A model generated the notes under the pieces. That model was not told the DNA's origin and made no database searches. It saw only the letters and a list, made by a program, of their open reading frames with translations. A stretch of DNA of 64,000 nucleotides from JAVVHH01 sp964235765 (GTDB taxonomy: Bacteria; Pseudomonadota; Alphaproteobacteria; Acetobacterales; Acetobacteraceae): positions 1 to 64,000 of the forward strand of contig CAXSDH010000003.1 in the NCBI GenBank assembly GCA_964235765.1, written 5' to 3'. Shown piece after piece: positions 34,907 through 43,578 of the stretch (position 1 is its first letter; each line of letters opens with the position of its first letter). The translations under genes were made by a program, and so were the position numbers.

Positions 34907-35061
34907 GTGGGGCTGCCCGGTTCGTCAGGTAGCTCATCCCCGGGGCCAATAAGCACTCCCTCGGGAGCTGGCGCTGTCATGGCCGTGGTCATGGTACCTG
35001 GCACCCACCTACGCAAGTAGGTCTCGGGAGGATGACACGCCAACGGCCATGGCGGCTCCAC
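34907..35061 (+). ncRNA. ssrS: 6S RNA
   Basis: The spacer between zapA and the 5-formyltetrahydrofolate cyclo-ligase gene is the classic site of 6S RNA, which binds the sigma-70 RNA polymerase holoenzyme. A terminal stem pairs GTGGGGCTGCC (34907-34917) with GGCGGCTCCAC (35051-35061), eleven pairs counting G-U. Inside, CTTGCG-type and TAGGT/ACCTA segments can form the arms flanking a central bubble. The 3' arm covers the first codons of the next gene, so the exact end is uncertain. Confidence 0.75.
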
Positions 35062-35912
35062 AACCCATGAAAGCGGCGATGCGGCGGGCGGCGCTGGCGG
35101 CCCGCGCGGCGTGCGACCCGGCCTGGGGCATGCGGCTTGCGGGCCATGTTCTCGCCCAATGCCCGCCATTGCCGGGTCAAGTGGTGGCGGGATTCCTGCC
35201 CTTGGCGGGCGAGATCGACATCCGGCCGCTGCTGCTGGCGCTCGCCGGCCGGGGCCACCCGATCGTGCTGCCGGCGACGCCGCCGCGCGGCCAGCCGCTC
35301 ACCTTCCATCGCTGGCAGCCCGGCGCCCCGCTGCTGCGCGAACGCTTTGGCACCCTCCGCGCGGCCGGCGAGGCTTTGCGACCGGACGTGCTGCTGGTCC
35401 CGTTGCTGGCTTTCGATGCGGCCGGGCGACGCCTCGGCTATGGCGGCGGCTACTACGACCGCACCCTGGCCGGCCTGCAACGCCGCCGGACCATCGGCTG
35501 CGCCTTCGCAGCGCAGCAAGTGGATGCGGTGCCGACCGGCCCGCACGACGTAGCGCTCGATCTGGTCGCGACGGAGCGCGGCCTTGTTCCCCTACATCGG
35601 GACGGGTTGGGTCACGTTTCCAACCAGCGCGCCCCGCGGCGCGGGCGCGTCGCGCCGGACGGCGAAGTCCACCGTGCCGAGCGTCAGCAGGATCGCCACC
35701 CAGAACAGCCCGGCGATCGCGAAGACCCGGCTGAGGGCCGATGCCCGGCCGGCGTGCATGAAGGCGAAGGCGACCAAGGCGACCATGGCCGGCGCCGCGC
35801 CCCAGGCGAGCCAGGCGACACGCGTCAAGGCCCCGAAAACCTCGATGCCGAGCAGGCCGACCAAGGCGAGCCACGCCATGATGAGCTGGATCACGGCCGG
35901 GCCACGACGTAG
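35049..35912 (+). CDS. 5-formyltetrahydrofolate cyclo-ligase with abnormal antisense extension
   Basis: Converts 5-formyl-THF to 5,10-methenyl-THF with ATP. The first 180 residues are a normal family member: MKAAMRRAALAARAAC, GFLPLAGEIDIRPLL, LLVPLLAFDAAGRRLGYGGGYYDR and DVALDLVATE. After about 35590 the frame continues for some 105 codons antisense to the oxidase subunit IV gene, with a low-complexity Arg/Gly/Asp-rich tail. The usual stop seems to be missing. ATG 35049 is the first start, but ATG 35067 is as likely, since the 6S RNA stem overlaps 35049. Confidence 0.8.
   Translation: MAAPQPMKAAMRRAALAARAACDPAWGMRLAGHVLAQCPPLPGQVVAGFLPLAGEIDIRPLLLALAGRGHPIVLPATPPRGQPLTFHRWQPGAPLLRERFGTLRAAGEALRPDVLLVPLLAFDAAGRRLGYGGGYYDRTLAGLQRRRTIGCAFAAQQVDAVPTGPHDVALDLVATERGLVPLHRDGLGHVSNQRAPRRGRVAPDGEVHRAERQQDRHPEQPGDREDPAEGRCPAGVHEGEGDQGDHGRRRAPGEPGDTRQGPENLDAEQADQGEPRHDELDHGRATT
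35592..35894 (-). CDS. ctaF: Cytochrome c oxidase subunit IV (caa3-type)
   Basis: A 100-residue protein with three membrane helices (LIMAWLALVGLLGIEVFGAL, APAMVALVAFAFMH, FAIAGLFWVAILLTLG), the layout of the small subunit IV of caa3 oxidases. GTG 35894 overlaps the ctaE stop (GTGA). It is the last gene of the respiratory operon. Confidence 0.8.
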   Translation of the reverse strand: MIQLIMAWLALVGLLGIEVFGALTRVAWLAWGAAPAMVALVAFAFMHAGRASALSRVFAIAGLFWVAILLTLGTVDFAVRRDAPAPRGALVGNVTQPVPM

Positions 35913-36526
35913 AGGAGCGGGTAGAGCACCAGCCAGACGGTGTCGACGAAGCTCCAGTAAAGCCCCACCACCTCCACCGCAGTGCCTGCCCGGACCGAAA
36001 GCGCCCCTCGCCAGCAGCGGCGGGCAACCCAGCAAAGCAGGCCCAGGCCGATCAGCATATGCACGCCGTGCAGCGCGGTGCCGACGAAGTAGAGGCTGAA
36101 GAACAGCCGCGCCCCCGCCGCGTCTGGCCCGTCCAGCGCGAAGCTGGGCCCGGGGAACAGCCCTTCGTGGAAGTCCAGCGCCCATTCCACGCCCTTGAGG
36201 ACCAGGAACCCGGCCCCAAGTGCGGCCGTGGCGATGCAGGCCCAAGCCACGGCGCGCGCCCGGCCGGCGCGGGCCCGCAGCACGCCGAGGGCCATCGCGA
36301 GGCTGCTGGTCAGCAGCAGCAAGGTGTTCAGGCTGCCGATCAGCAGGTTGGTGTGGGCGGCGCCGAGAGCCACGCCGCCCGGCTGCGTGATGCGTAGCGC
36401 GGCCCAGACATAGACCAGGCCGCCGAAGAACAGCATCTCGCTGGCAAGGAACAGCCACATGCCGGCCGCGGCCGTGCTGGCCTCGTGCGCCGGCGAGGCG
36501 TACTGGAAGCCGCGGGGCTCAGCCAT
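35891..36526 (-). CDS. ctaE: Cytochrome c oxidase subunit III
   Basis: A 211-residue membrane protein with about five helices. WLFLASEMLFFGGLVYVWAAL and LHGVHMLIGLGLLCWVARR are characteristic. Subunit III stabilises the catalytic core and helps proton uptake. The ATG overlaps the 3' end of ctaD by 8 bp. Confidence 0.92.
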   Translation of the reverse strand: MAEPRGFQYASPAHEASTAAAGMWLFLASEMLFFGGLVYVWAALRITQPGGVALGAAHTNLLIGSLNTLLLLTSSLAMALGVLRARAGRARAVAWACIATAALGAGFLVLKGVEWALDFHEGLFPGPSFALDGPDAAGARLFFSLYFVGTALHGVHMLIGLGLLCWVARRCWRGALSVRAGTAVEVVGLYWSFVDTVWLVLYPLLYVVARP

Positions 36527-38150
36527 GGCGCGGGGCCGCCGCCGACGTGGGCGGCGGGTAGTTGTAGGGACCGTCGGTCACGAACGGGATGTCGCGGAAG
36601 TTTTCCGTGGGCGGCGGCGAGGCCGTGGTCCATTCGAGGCCGGTCGCCTTCCAGGGGTTGTGCGGAGCCCGCTGGCCGCGCAGCAGCGAGTAGCCGAGGT
36701 AGAACAGCGGCAGGAGATAGCCCAACGCCAGGATCACCGCGCCGGCCGAGGAAAGCACGTTCCAGACCTGGTATTCCGGCGGGTAGCTCGCGTATCGCCG
36801 GGGCATGCCGTAGTAGCCGACGATGAATTGCGGGAAGAACGTGAGGTTGAACCCGAAGAAGATGATGCCCGCCGCAAGCCGGCCCCACGCGTCCGAATAC
36901 AGCCGTCCCGTGATCTTGGGCCACCAATAATGCAACCCGGCGAAGAAGGCCGAGACCATGCCGCCCACCATGATGTAGTGGAAGTGCGCGACGACGAAAT
37001 AGGTCTGCGTCAGGTGCACGTCGGTCGCCAGCGAGGCGACGAACAGGCCGGTGAGGCCGCCGATGGTGAACAGGCCGATGAAGCCCAGCGCATACAGCAT
37101 CGGCGCGTCGAACCGGATGTGGCCCTTGTGCATCGTGCCGAGCCAGTTGAACACCTTGATGGCCGAGGGCACGGCGACGAGGTAGCTCAGCAGGCTGAAC
37201 ACGATCGCCGAATAGATGGACTGGCCGGCCACGAACATGTGGTGGCCCCAGACGAAGAACGAGATGACGGCGATGGAGATGCTGGCCCAAACCACGAACT
37301 TGTAGCCGAACAGCCCCTTGCGCGAGAACGCGGTGATCACCTCGCTGACCACGCCGAAGCCCGGCAGGATCATGATATACACCGCCGGATGGCTGTAGAA
37401 CCAGAACATGTGCTGGAACAACAACGGGTCGCCGCCCAGGGAGCTGTCGAACACCCCCACGTGGAACAGCCGCTCGAACGCCAGCAGGATGAGCGTGATG
37501 GCGAGCACCGGCGTGCCGAGCACGTAGATGACGCTGGTGGCGTAGAGCGACCAAACGAACACCGGCAGGCGATACCAGGTCAGGCCCGGGGCGCGCAGCC
37601 GGTGGATGGTGACGATGAAGTTCACCCCGGTCGCGATGGAGGAGAAGCCGGAGATGAAGATGCCGACCACGGCCAGCACGACGTGGCCGCTGGCGTAGTT
37701 GGTCGAAAGCGGCGTGTAGAACGTCCACCCCGTATCCAGCCCGCCCCAGAACAGCGCCCAAAGCGTGATCAGGCCCCCGGTCATGAACAGGTACCAACTG
37801 ATGAGGTTCAGGCGCGGGAAGGCGAGGTCCCGCGCGCCCAGCATCAGCGGCAGGACGAAGTTGCCCAGCGTCACCGGCACGGCCGGGACCAGGAAGAACC
37901 ACACCATGACCACGCCGTGCAGGGTGAACAGGCGGTTGTAGCCGTCGTGGCTGACCAGCGCGCCCCCCGGCGAGATCAGGTTGAGGCGCATCAGCGCCGC
38001 TGCGCTGCCGCCGAGGAAGAAGAATGCGGTGATCGAGCCGAAATACAGCAGCGCGATCCGCTTATGGTCGGTGCTGAACACCCAGGAGTGGAGGGTGTTC
38101 TCCTGGTTCAAGTAGCTGGCGGGCAGGGCTTCGACGCTGCTGTCGCTCAT
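36519..38150 (-). CDS. ctaD: Cytochrome c oxidase subunit I, A2-type
   Basis: Catalytic subunit of a haem-copper oxidase, 543 residues with 12 helices. It reduces oxygen to water and pumps protons. Haem and copper ligands are in LFTLHGVVMVWFF, VWGHHMFVAG and VVAHFHYIMVGG. The region FYSHPAVYIMILPGFG carries Tyr-Ser before HPAVY where A1-type oxidases have the D-channel glutamate, so this is an A2-type enzyme. That subtype is established knowledge for the motif. ATG 38150 overlaps the ctaC stop. Confidence 0.95.
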   Translation of the reverse strand: MSDSSVEALPASYLNQENTLHSWVFSTDHKRIALLYFGSITAFFFLGGSAAALMRLNLISPGGALVSHDGYNRLFTLHGVVMVWFFLVPAVPVTLGNFVLPLMLGARDLAFPRLNLISWYLFMTGGLITLWALFWGGLDTGWTFYTPLSTNYASGHVVLAVVGIFISGFSSIATGVNFIVTIHRLRAPGLTWYRLPVFVWSLYATSVIYVLGTPVLAITLILLAFERLFHVGVFDSSLGGDPLLFQHMFWFYSHPAVYIMILPGFGVVSEVITAFSRKGLFGYKFVVWASISIAVISFFVWGHHMFVAGQSIYSAIVFSLLSYLVAVPSAIKVFNWLGTMHKGHIRFDAPMLYALGFIGLFTIGGLTGLFVASLATDVHLTQTYFVVAHFHYIMVGGMVSAFFAGLHYWWPKITGRLYSDAWGRLAAGIIFFGFNLTFFPQFIVGYYGMPRRYASYPPEYQVWNVLSSAGAVILALGYLLPLFYLGYSLLRGQRAPHNPWKATGLEWTTASPPPTENFRDIPFVTDGPYNYPPPTSAAAPRHG

Positions 38151-39127
38151 CGTGCGCCTGCCATTGACTTGATGTAGGCGAGCAGCCGCGTGAGGTCGCC
38201 CTCGGACACGACGCCGGCGAAGGAGGGCATCTGGTTGGCGTAGCCCGCGACGATCTGGCGCTGCGGCATCAGGATGCTGTCGCGGATGTATTGATCGTCC
38301 GCGACCACCACCGTTCCGTCCATCAGCGGCACGGGCTGGCCATAGAGCCCGCCCAGCGGCGGCGCGCGCACGGTGCTGAGGCTGCCGCGCGCCGCGTCGG
38401 CCTGGTGGCAGCCGCTGCAGCCCAGCCGGCTGAACAGCGCGCGGCCCTCCGGCGCCAGCCCGGGCGAGGCGGCGTTGGCCTCGAGCCAGCGTTCGAACTC
38501 CACGGCGGGCAGGACGACGACCTTGCCGCCCATCATCGAATGGTCGGTCCCGCAGAACTGGGTGCAGAACAGGTTGTAGGTGCCGGCCTGCACGGCGGTG
38601 AACCAGAGGCTGTTGTAACGCCCAGGCAGCACGTCGTGCTTGATCCGGAAGGCGGGGATGGAGAAGTCGTGGATCACGTCCTCGCTGGTCATCAGCAGCT
38701 CGATCGGCCGGCCGAGCGGGACATGCAGCGCGTTGATCTCGCCTTGCCCGCCGCCGTGCTCGGCCTTCCACATCCATTGCTTCCCAGTGATCGCGATGCG
38801 CAACGCATTGGCGGGCGGCTGGAACAGCCGGACATACAGGTCGGCGCCCCACACGAACAGGCCGAAGAAGACGGCCAGGGTCGCCGCCGTCCAGGAGATC
38901 TCGATTTTCCACGACTTGTCCTCGGACCCGGCGCGGCTTGCCTTGGTGCCGTGCCGGTAGCGCACGACGAACAGCAGCATGAGGCCGAAGACCAGGGCGA
39001 GCACCAGCAGCGTCCCGCCGATCAAGGCCAGCAGCAAGGCGTCGGTCTCGACCGCGTTGGACGATGCGGCCGGCAAGGCCAGCCCGGTGAGGGCGGAGAT
39101 GGCCTGCGACAGGAGGTCGTGGATCAT
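38147..39127 (-). CDS. ctaC: Cytochrome c oxidase subunit II fused to cytochrome c (caa3)
   Basis: 326 residues: two membrane helices at the N-terminus, a CuA domain (CTQFCGTDHSMM, with both Cys, His and Met ligands, near 194) and a C-terminal cytochrome c domain with the haem motif CSGCH near 237 and an axial Met candidate in YANQMPSFAG. The fusion marks it as a caa3 oxidase, which can accept electrons through the attached haem. It overlaps ctaD and the SCO gene by 4 bp. Confidence 0.94.
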   Translation of the reverse strand: MIHDLLSQAISALTGLALPAASSNAVETDALLLALIGGTLLVLALVFGLMLLFVVRYRHGTKASRAGSEDKSWKIEISWTAATLAVFFGLFVWGADLYVRLFQPPANALRIAITGKQWMWKAEHGGGQGEINALHVPLGRPIELLMTSEDVIHDFSIPAFRIKHDVLPGRYNSLWFTAVQAGTYNLFCTQFCGTDHSMMGGKVVVLPAVEFERWLEANAASPGLAPEGRALFSRLGCSGCHQADAARGSLSTVRAPPLGGLYGQPVPLMDGTVVVADDQYIRDSILMPQRQIVAGYANQMPSFAGVVSEGDLTRLLAYIKSMAGAR

Positions 39128-39861
39128 GCGCGCCGGGCCAAGCGGGCGATGACCAGCGCCACCCCCAGCACGGTCGCGACGGCGCCCAGGCGGAGCGCCT
39201 CCATCACCGCGAGGCTGAACCGTCCGGTAATGGGATCATAGCTGAAGCAGAACAGGCGGATCGGCTCGGCCGGGGCGAAACGGTTGTCCCGCGCCTGCGC
39301 CACGGCTTCGGCCAGCGCCTCGGGCGAGTAGCCCACGCCCAGCGCGTATCCGGAGACCAGGCCGGCGGACGTGGCGAGCACGACGCCTGCGGGGTGCAGG
39401 AACTGGCGGCTCGCCGGATCGAAGCGGGCATGGAACCCGGCCGCGGCGGCGATCGCGTCAAGGCTGGCGGCCGGGCCCGTCAAGGCGTGCAGGACGAGGC
39501 CGGGGTAGCGGTCGAGGATGGCGCCCGCGGCCGCGGCGGCGTCGTCCGGCGTTTCGGCCGGGTCGATGGTGAGGAGGGCGACGGCGTAGTCCCGCCCGGG
39601 CCGTAGCCCGGTCGCCGCCAGGGCCGCGAACAGGTCGTCGCGCACCACGCCGCAAAGGTTGGGGCAGCGGAAGTAGCCGGGCGCCAGGACGAGCGGCAGC
39701 CCGGCGGCGGCCTGGCGCAGCGAAGTCGGCTGCTTGTCCGCGCCGGTCAGCGGAGCGTCGAAGGGCAGGGGTGCGCCGGGATGCTGCTCCCAATCCAGGC
39801 CGCCGAGGTCGGCCGCTTTGGCGGGAAGGGCCAGCACGAGCAGCAGGAGCAGGGCCTTCAT
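39124..39861 (-). CDS. SCO1/SenC-type copper chaperone
   Basis: A 245-residue protein with a signal peptide (LLLLLVLALPAKAA), a thioredoxin-like domain with FRCPNLCGVV (CxxxC copper site near 67) and a likely copper His near LHPAG, and a C-terminal helix that anchors it in the membrane. It should deliver copper to the CuA site of CtaC, next to it in the operon. The C-terminal anchor differs from typical SCO proteins with an N-terminal anchor. Confidence 0.85.
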   Translation of the reverse strand: MKALLLLLVLALPAKAADLGGLDWEQHPGAPLPFDAPLTGADKQPTSLRQAAAGLPLVLAPGYFRCPNLCGVVRDDLFAALAATGLRPGRDYAVALLTIDPAETPDDAAAAAGAILDRYPGLVLHALTGPAASLDAIAAAAGFHARFDPASRQFLHPAGVVLATSAGLVSGYALGVGYSPEALAEAVAQARDNRFAPAEPIRLFCFSYDPITGRFSLAVMEALRLGAVATVLGVALVIARLARRA

Positions 39862-40298
39862 GGCGCGGGCCAGTCCGCAATGCCGCGCCGCGCCACGTCC
39901 TGCATCGCCTGGCTGATCGGCAAATGCAGTTGCCGGGCCCCGCGAAGGGTCCAGTAGGCGGTGTCGAGCTGGCGGCGTTGCCGCGCTTGGAAGGCGGCCA
40001 TGTCGGCGGCCGGGTCGGTCTGCAATTGCGGCGCGGGGAAGCCCGGCAGCGGCAGCGGAACCTGCCGCTCATGCACGGAGCCCGGATAAAGCCAGAACGC
40101 CACGCCCATTACCGCCGCGAGCCCGCCCAGCATCGCGATCCCGGCGATCAGCATGGGGCGGAACCCGACATCAGAGGTCTCGTGCGCCGCTGGCGGCAGC
40201 GGGCCTTCGGCGTGCGGCCGGGCGGGCAGCAGCCGGGTGAGCCCAGCGGCGAGCGCGGCCAGCAGCAACGGGGGAAGCAGGCGGCGGAACCTAGGCAT
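39858..40298 (-). CDS. Uncharacterised membrane protein of the ACIII-caa3 operon
   Basis: A 146-residue protein with an N-terminal hydrophobic segment (LLPPLLLAALAAGLTRLLP) and a second near 50-72 (MLIAGIAMLGGLAAVMGVAFW), then a periplasmic-looking tail with AFQARQRRQLDTAYW and IADWPAP. I do not recognise a family. Genes overlap on both sides (8 bp with actF, 4 bp with the SCO gene), so it is translated with them and probably belongs to the complex or to its assembly. Confidence 0.7.
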   Translation of the reverse strand: MPRFRRLLPPLLLAALAAGLTRLLPARPHAEGPLPPAAHETSDVGFRPMLIAGIAMLGGLAAVMGVAFWLYPGSVHERQVPLPLPGFPAPQLQTDPAADMAAFQARQRRQLDTAYWTLRGARQLHLPISQAMQDVARRGIADWPAP

Positions 40299-41265
40299 GC
40301 CGCCTCCGGCGCAGCGTCCATCCGACAGCCGCCGCCGCCATCAGTCCCATGCAGCAGAGGTCCAGCAGCCCCGGCAGCCGCGGCGGCAGCACGGTCCACC
40401 AGCTCCGGAGCACCTCGGCGCCCACCAGCAGGAGCGCGACGGCGCCGAGATATCGGCGCGATCGCCGGACGCGGGGCGACAGCAACGCCAGGATCGGCAC
40501 GACCCCATGGGCAAGCGCCACGGCCGCCATGGCCCAACCCCACAGGCCACGGCTCCGCGCCAGGTACCATGGCGTCTGCGTCACCAGGTCGTTCTGCCAG
40601 ACGATCAGCACCTGCATGAAGTCGAGGTAGGTCCAGAGCGCGCACAGGGCCAGCAGCAGGCGGCCGATGTCGTCGGCCACCTCGGGCGGTGCCTCGGGGC
40701 TGAGCGGAATGGCGCAGGCCATGGCGAACACCAAGGCCCCCGCGCCGGCGATCATGCCATAGGCGCTGGAGGTGAAACGCGGGTCGAGCGACATCGTGAG
40801 GTCGATCGCGGCGAACGTCACCGTGACGGCGAGGGCCAGCAGCGCGAAGGGCGCGAGCCGGTCCAGCCTGGCGCCGCGCAGCACGGCGGCGGCGAGGCCG
40901 AGCCAGACCGCCAGGTCGATCGCGCCGCGGACGGCGAAGAAGGCCGGGTTGAGCCAGAAGCGGTTCGGCAGGCCGGCGCCTTCGGGCCGCGCCCAGGAAT
41001 ACAGCGCGGGCAAGCTGAGCAGTACCGGGACCGCGAGCACCGGCAGCAGCACGGCGGCGCCGACACCGGCCAGCAGCCCCGGCCGCAACGCCTCGCCCCA
41101 GCGCCCGCCGGTGAGCGCATGGATGAACAGCAGCGCCATGCTGCCCAGCGGCCACAGGCTGAACAGGGTGAAGCCCGCGAGCCAGGCGTGCGGGAAGCGC
41201 CCCGGCGCGAGCAGCCAGCCGAGGCCTGCGGCCAGGAGCAGGGCTGCGGTCGCGATCCAGGCCAT
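40291..41265 (-). CDS. actF: Alternative Complex III subunit ActF
   Basis: A 324-residue membrane protein with about ten helices, related to the NrfD-like membrane subunit ActC but shorter. LPALYSWARPEG, FWLNPAFFAVRGAIDLAVW, AIDLTMSLDPRFTSSAYG and FMQVLIVWQNDL are typical of ActF. With ActC it forms the membrane core of the quinol:cytochrome c oxidoreductase. I prefer ATG 41265 (GGAG just upstream) to TTG 41283, which overlaps the actE stop. Confidence 0.87.
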   Translation of the reverse strand: MAWIATAALLLAAGLGWLLAPGRFPHAWLAGFTLFSLWPLGSMALLFIHALTGGRWGEALRPGLLAGVGAAVLLPVLAVPVLLSLPALYSWARPEGAGLPNRFWLNPAFFAVRGAIDLAVWLGLAAAVLRGARLDRLAPFALLALAVTVTFAAIDLTMSLDPRFTSSAYGMIAGAGALVFAMACAIPLSPEAPPEVADDIGRLLLALCALWTYLDFMQVLIVWQNDLVTQTPWYLARSRGLWGWAMAAVALAHGVVPILALLSPRVRRSRRYLGAVALLLVGAEVLRSWWTVLPPRLPGLLDLCCMGLMAAAAVGWTLRRRRHA

Positions 41266-41279
41266 GCGCTCCTGCCGGG

Positions 41280-41771
41280 TCAAGGCGGGGCCTCGGCGGG
41301 AACCTGTCCGGGCTGCAGATCGCCCGGGCCGCCCTGCTCGCTGCGCTGGAGGGCGCGGATATAGGCGGCGATGGCCCAGCGGTCCCGCGGCGGCACCCGG
41401 ACCGCGAAGGAGTACATCGCCCCGTAGCCGTTGGTGATCACGTCGTAGAAGTGCTGCGTAGGCGCCTCCCGCAGGCGGGCCTCGTGGTAGCTGGGCGGGG
41501 CGGGAAAGCCGCGCTGCACCACCATGCCGCGGCCGTCGCCCAGCTCGGAGTGGCACGGCGTGCAGAACTGGCGGAAGCGGTCCTGGCCACGCTCCAGCAA
41601 TGCCAGGTTCAGCGCCGGCGCGCGTTCCGGCCGTTCGCGGAACTCGGCCCGGCCGGCGGGCACCGGGCCGGGTCCGGCAGCGGCGGCGCGGTAGGGCGGC
41701 ACTTTCGGCTGGAAGGTCATGTCGTCGCAGGCCGCCAGGGCCAGCAGCGACAGAAGCAGCGCCCGCCTCAT
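41280..41771 (-). CDS. actE: Alternative Complex III monohaem cytochrome c subunit ActE
   Basis: A 163-residue lipoprotein: LLLSLLALAACDD is a lipobox with the acylated Cys at residue 16. One haem motif, CTPCH, followed by the axial Met candidate in GAMYSFAVRVPPRDRWAI. This subunit receives electrons from the ActA/ActB side and passes them on toward the oxidase. The start (MRRALLLSLL) is ATG 41771, inside the end of actD. Confidence 0.88.
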   Translation of the reverse strand: MRRALLLSLLALAACDDMTFQPKVPPYRAAAAGPGPVPAGRAEFRERPERAPALNLALLERGQDRFRQFCTPCHSELGDGRGMVVQRGFPAPPSYHEARLREAPTQHFYDVITNGYGAMYSFAVRVPPRDRWAIAAYIRALQRSEQGGPGDLQPGQVPAEAPP

Positions 41772-42247
41772 GCCGGCACCTGGTCGAGGCTGCCCGGATG
41801 GCACTCGGCCAGCAGGCGGTGCGCTTCCTCCCCCTCGGCAATCAGGAACCACCCGTCCCGCGTGGCCGCGCGCAGGGCGTCGCACTCATCCGCCGGTTCC
41901 CAATAGCGCGGCAGCCGGTGGGCCACGAGGAACCCGGCGAAGGCGGTCACGGTCGCTGCCAGCACGCCGAATTCGAACGCCCACACCAGGAAGCTGGTCC
42001 AGAAGAAGTTGGGCCGTCCGCCGATCAACTGGGGGTAGCTGACCATGGTGGCGTAGCACTGCATCCCGAACGCGCCGCCCAACGCCAGCAGGGCCGCGCC
42101 CAGCACCGCGCGCGGGATGCGGGAGGGGCCGTGCTCGTCATCGGGCAATGCGACGGGCGTGCGGGTCTCGACCGCGAGCCCGGCCTGCCGGAGCCGGGCG
42201 GCGGCCCGCAGCAGGCCGGCCGCATCCGCGAAGCCCGCGACGATCAC
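41768..42247 (-). CDS. actD: Alternative Complex III subunit ActD (DUF3341)
   Basis: A 159-residue protein with two membrane helices (AVLGAALLALGGAFGM; FLVWAFEFGVLAATVTAFAGF) and the conserved YPQLIGGRPNFFWTSFLVWAFE segment of ActD. The GTG at 42247 overlaps the actC stop (GTGA). ActD binds at the periphery of the ActC core; its chemical role is not established. Confidence 0.88.
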   Translation of the reverse strand: MIVAGFADAAGLLRAAARLRQAGLAVETRTPVALPDDEHGPSRIPRAVLGAALLALGGAFGMQCYATMVSYPQLIGGRPNFFWTSFLVWAFEFGVLAATVTAFAGFLVAHRLPRYWEPADECDALRAATRDGWFLIAEGEEAHRLLAECHPGSLDQVPA

Positions 42248-43578
42248 GGCTGGCGCGCCAGCATCTGCCGCATCTCGGCGATCGAGACGATCGGCAGCAG
42301 GCGTATGAACAGCAGCATCCCGGCCGAAAACAGCCCGACCGTGCCGGCGAAGATCGCATAGTCGGTCAATGTGGGAGCGTAGCTGCCCCAGGCGCTCGGC
42401 AGGTTGGTGCGCTCCAGCATGGTGATCACGATGCCGAACCGCTCGAACCACATGCCGACGACGACGCCCAGCGCGACCCCGAACAGCAGCACTGGCCGCG
42501 ACCGGACCTGCTGCGGCCACAGCAGGAGCGGGGCGGCGCAATTCAGCGCCAGCGTAAGCCAATAGATCGCCCCATACTGGCCGCCGATGCGCGCCAGGAA
42601 CTGCACCCGCGTCGCGGGTTCACCGGAGTAGAACACGTCGAACGCGTCCATCATGTAGCAATAGCTCACGGCTAGGCTCGAGGTGAGCAGCAGCCGGCCC
42701 AATACGTCGAAGTGCCGCTGCGTGACGTAGGCCTGCAATCCCAGCACGCGGCGCAACGGCAGCAGCAACACGATCACCATGCCGAAGCCCGATAGCGCGG
42801 CCCCGCAAACGAAGAACGGCGGATACTGCGTGGAATACCACCCGGGCGTGGCCGCCCCCGCGAAGTCGAGCCCGACGATGCTGTGCACCGACACCACAAG
42901 CGGCGCCATGATCGCGGCCATGACGCCATAGGAGCGATGGTAGGTGCGCCATTGCGGCCCGCTGCCGCGGAAGCCCAGCGCCAATATGCCGTAGAACACC
43001 TGTGCCCCCCGGCTCTCCGCCCGGTCGCGCAGGCTGGCGAGGTCGGGGATCAGGCCGAGCAGGCAGAACATGACCGAGGAGAGCACGTAGGCGCTGATCG
43101 CCATGAAATCCCACCCGAGCGGGCTGCGGAATTGCGGCCACAGCGTCATGGTGTCGGGGTACGGGATCAGCCAGTAGAAGAACCAGGGGCGGCCCAGGTG
43201 GATGATCGGGTAGATGCCGGCGCAAACCGCGGCGAACACGGTCATGGCCTCGGCGATGCGGTTGATCGAGGTGCGCCAGTCCGCCCGGGTCAGGAAAAAC
43301 AACGCCGAGATCAGCGTCCCGCCCGAGGCGATGCCGATCCACCAGACGTAGTTGATGATCGCGATGCCCCACATGACCGGCCAGTCGTTGCCCCAGGCCT
43401 GGATGCCGCGCAGGAACAGCCAGCCCACCCCGCCGATTCCGCAGGCCAGCAGCAACAGCGCGCCGGCGAAGGTGACCGTCCACCAGCGGCCGGGCCGGCG
43501 CAGCGCGATGCCGGCGATGTGGTCGGTGACGCTGGCGAGCGTCTCGCCGGGCAGGATGACGGGGGCGGCCGGCGTCAT
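42244..43578 (-). CDS. actC: Alternative Complex III quinol-binding membrane subunit ActC (NrfD family)
   Basis: A 444-residue polysulfide-reductase/NrfD-type protein with ten helices. FFYWLIPYPDTMTLWPQFRSPL and MWGIAIINYVWWIGIASGGTLISA are strongly conserved in ActC. It is the likely quinol oxidation site. The start ATG 43578 overlaps the actB stop by 4 bp. Confidence 0.92.
   Translation of the reverse strand: MTPAAPVILPGETLASVTDHIAGIALRRPGRWWTVTFAGALLLLACGIGGVGWLFLRGIQAWGNDWPVMWGIAIINYVWWIGIASGGTLISALFFLTRADWRTSINRIAEAMTVFAAVCAGIYPIIHLGRPWFFYWLIPYPDTMTLWPQFRSPLGWDFMAISAYVLSSVMFCLLGLIPDLASLRDRAESRGAQVFYGILALGFRGSGPQWRTYHRSYGVMAAIMAPLVVSVHSIVGLDFAGAATPGWYSTQYPPFFVCGAALSGFGMVIVLLLPLRRVLGLQAYVTQRHFDVLGRLLLTSSLAVSYCYMMDAFDVFYSGEPATRVQFLARIGGQYGAIYWLTLALNCAAPLLLWPQQVRSRPVLLFGVALGVVVGMWFERFGIVITMLERTNLPSAWGSYAPTLTDYAIFAGTVGLFSAGMLLFIRLLPIVSIAEMRQMLARQP

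Noticed and set aside
36459..38177. 572-codon plus-strand frame opposite the oxidase genes
   Set aside because: Low-complexity Glu/Arg/Gln-rich shadow of ctaD and ctaE.
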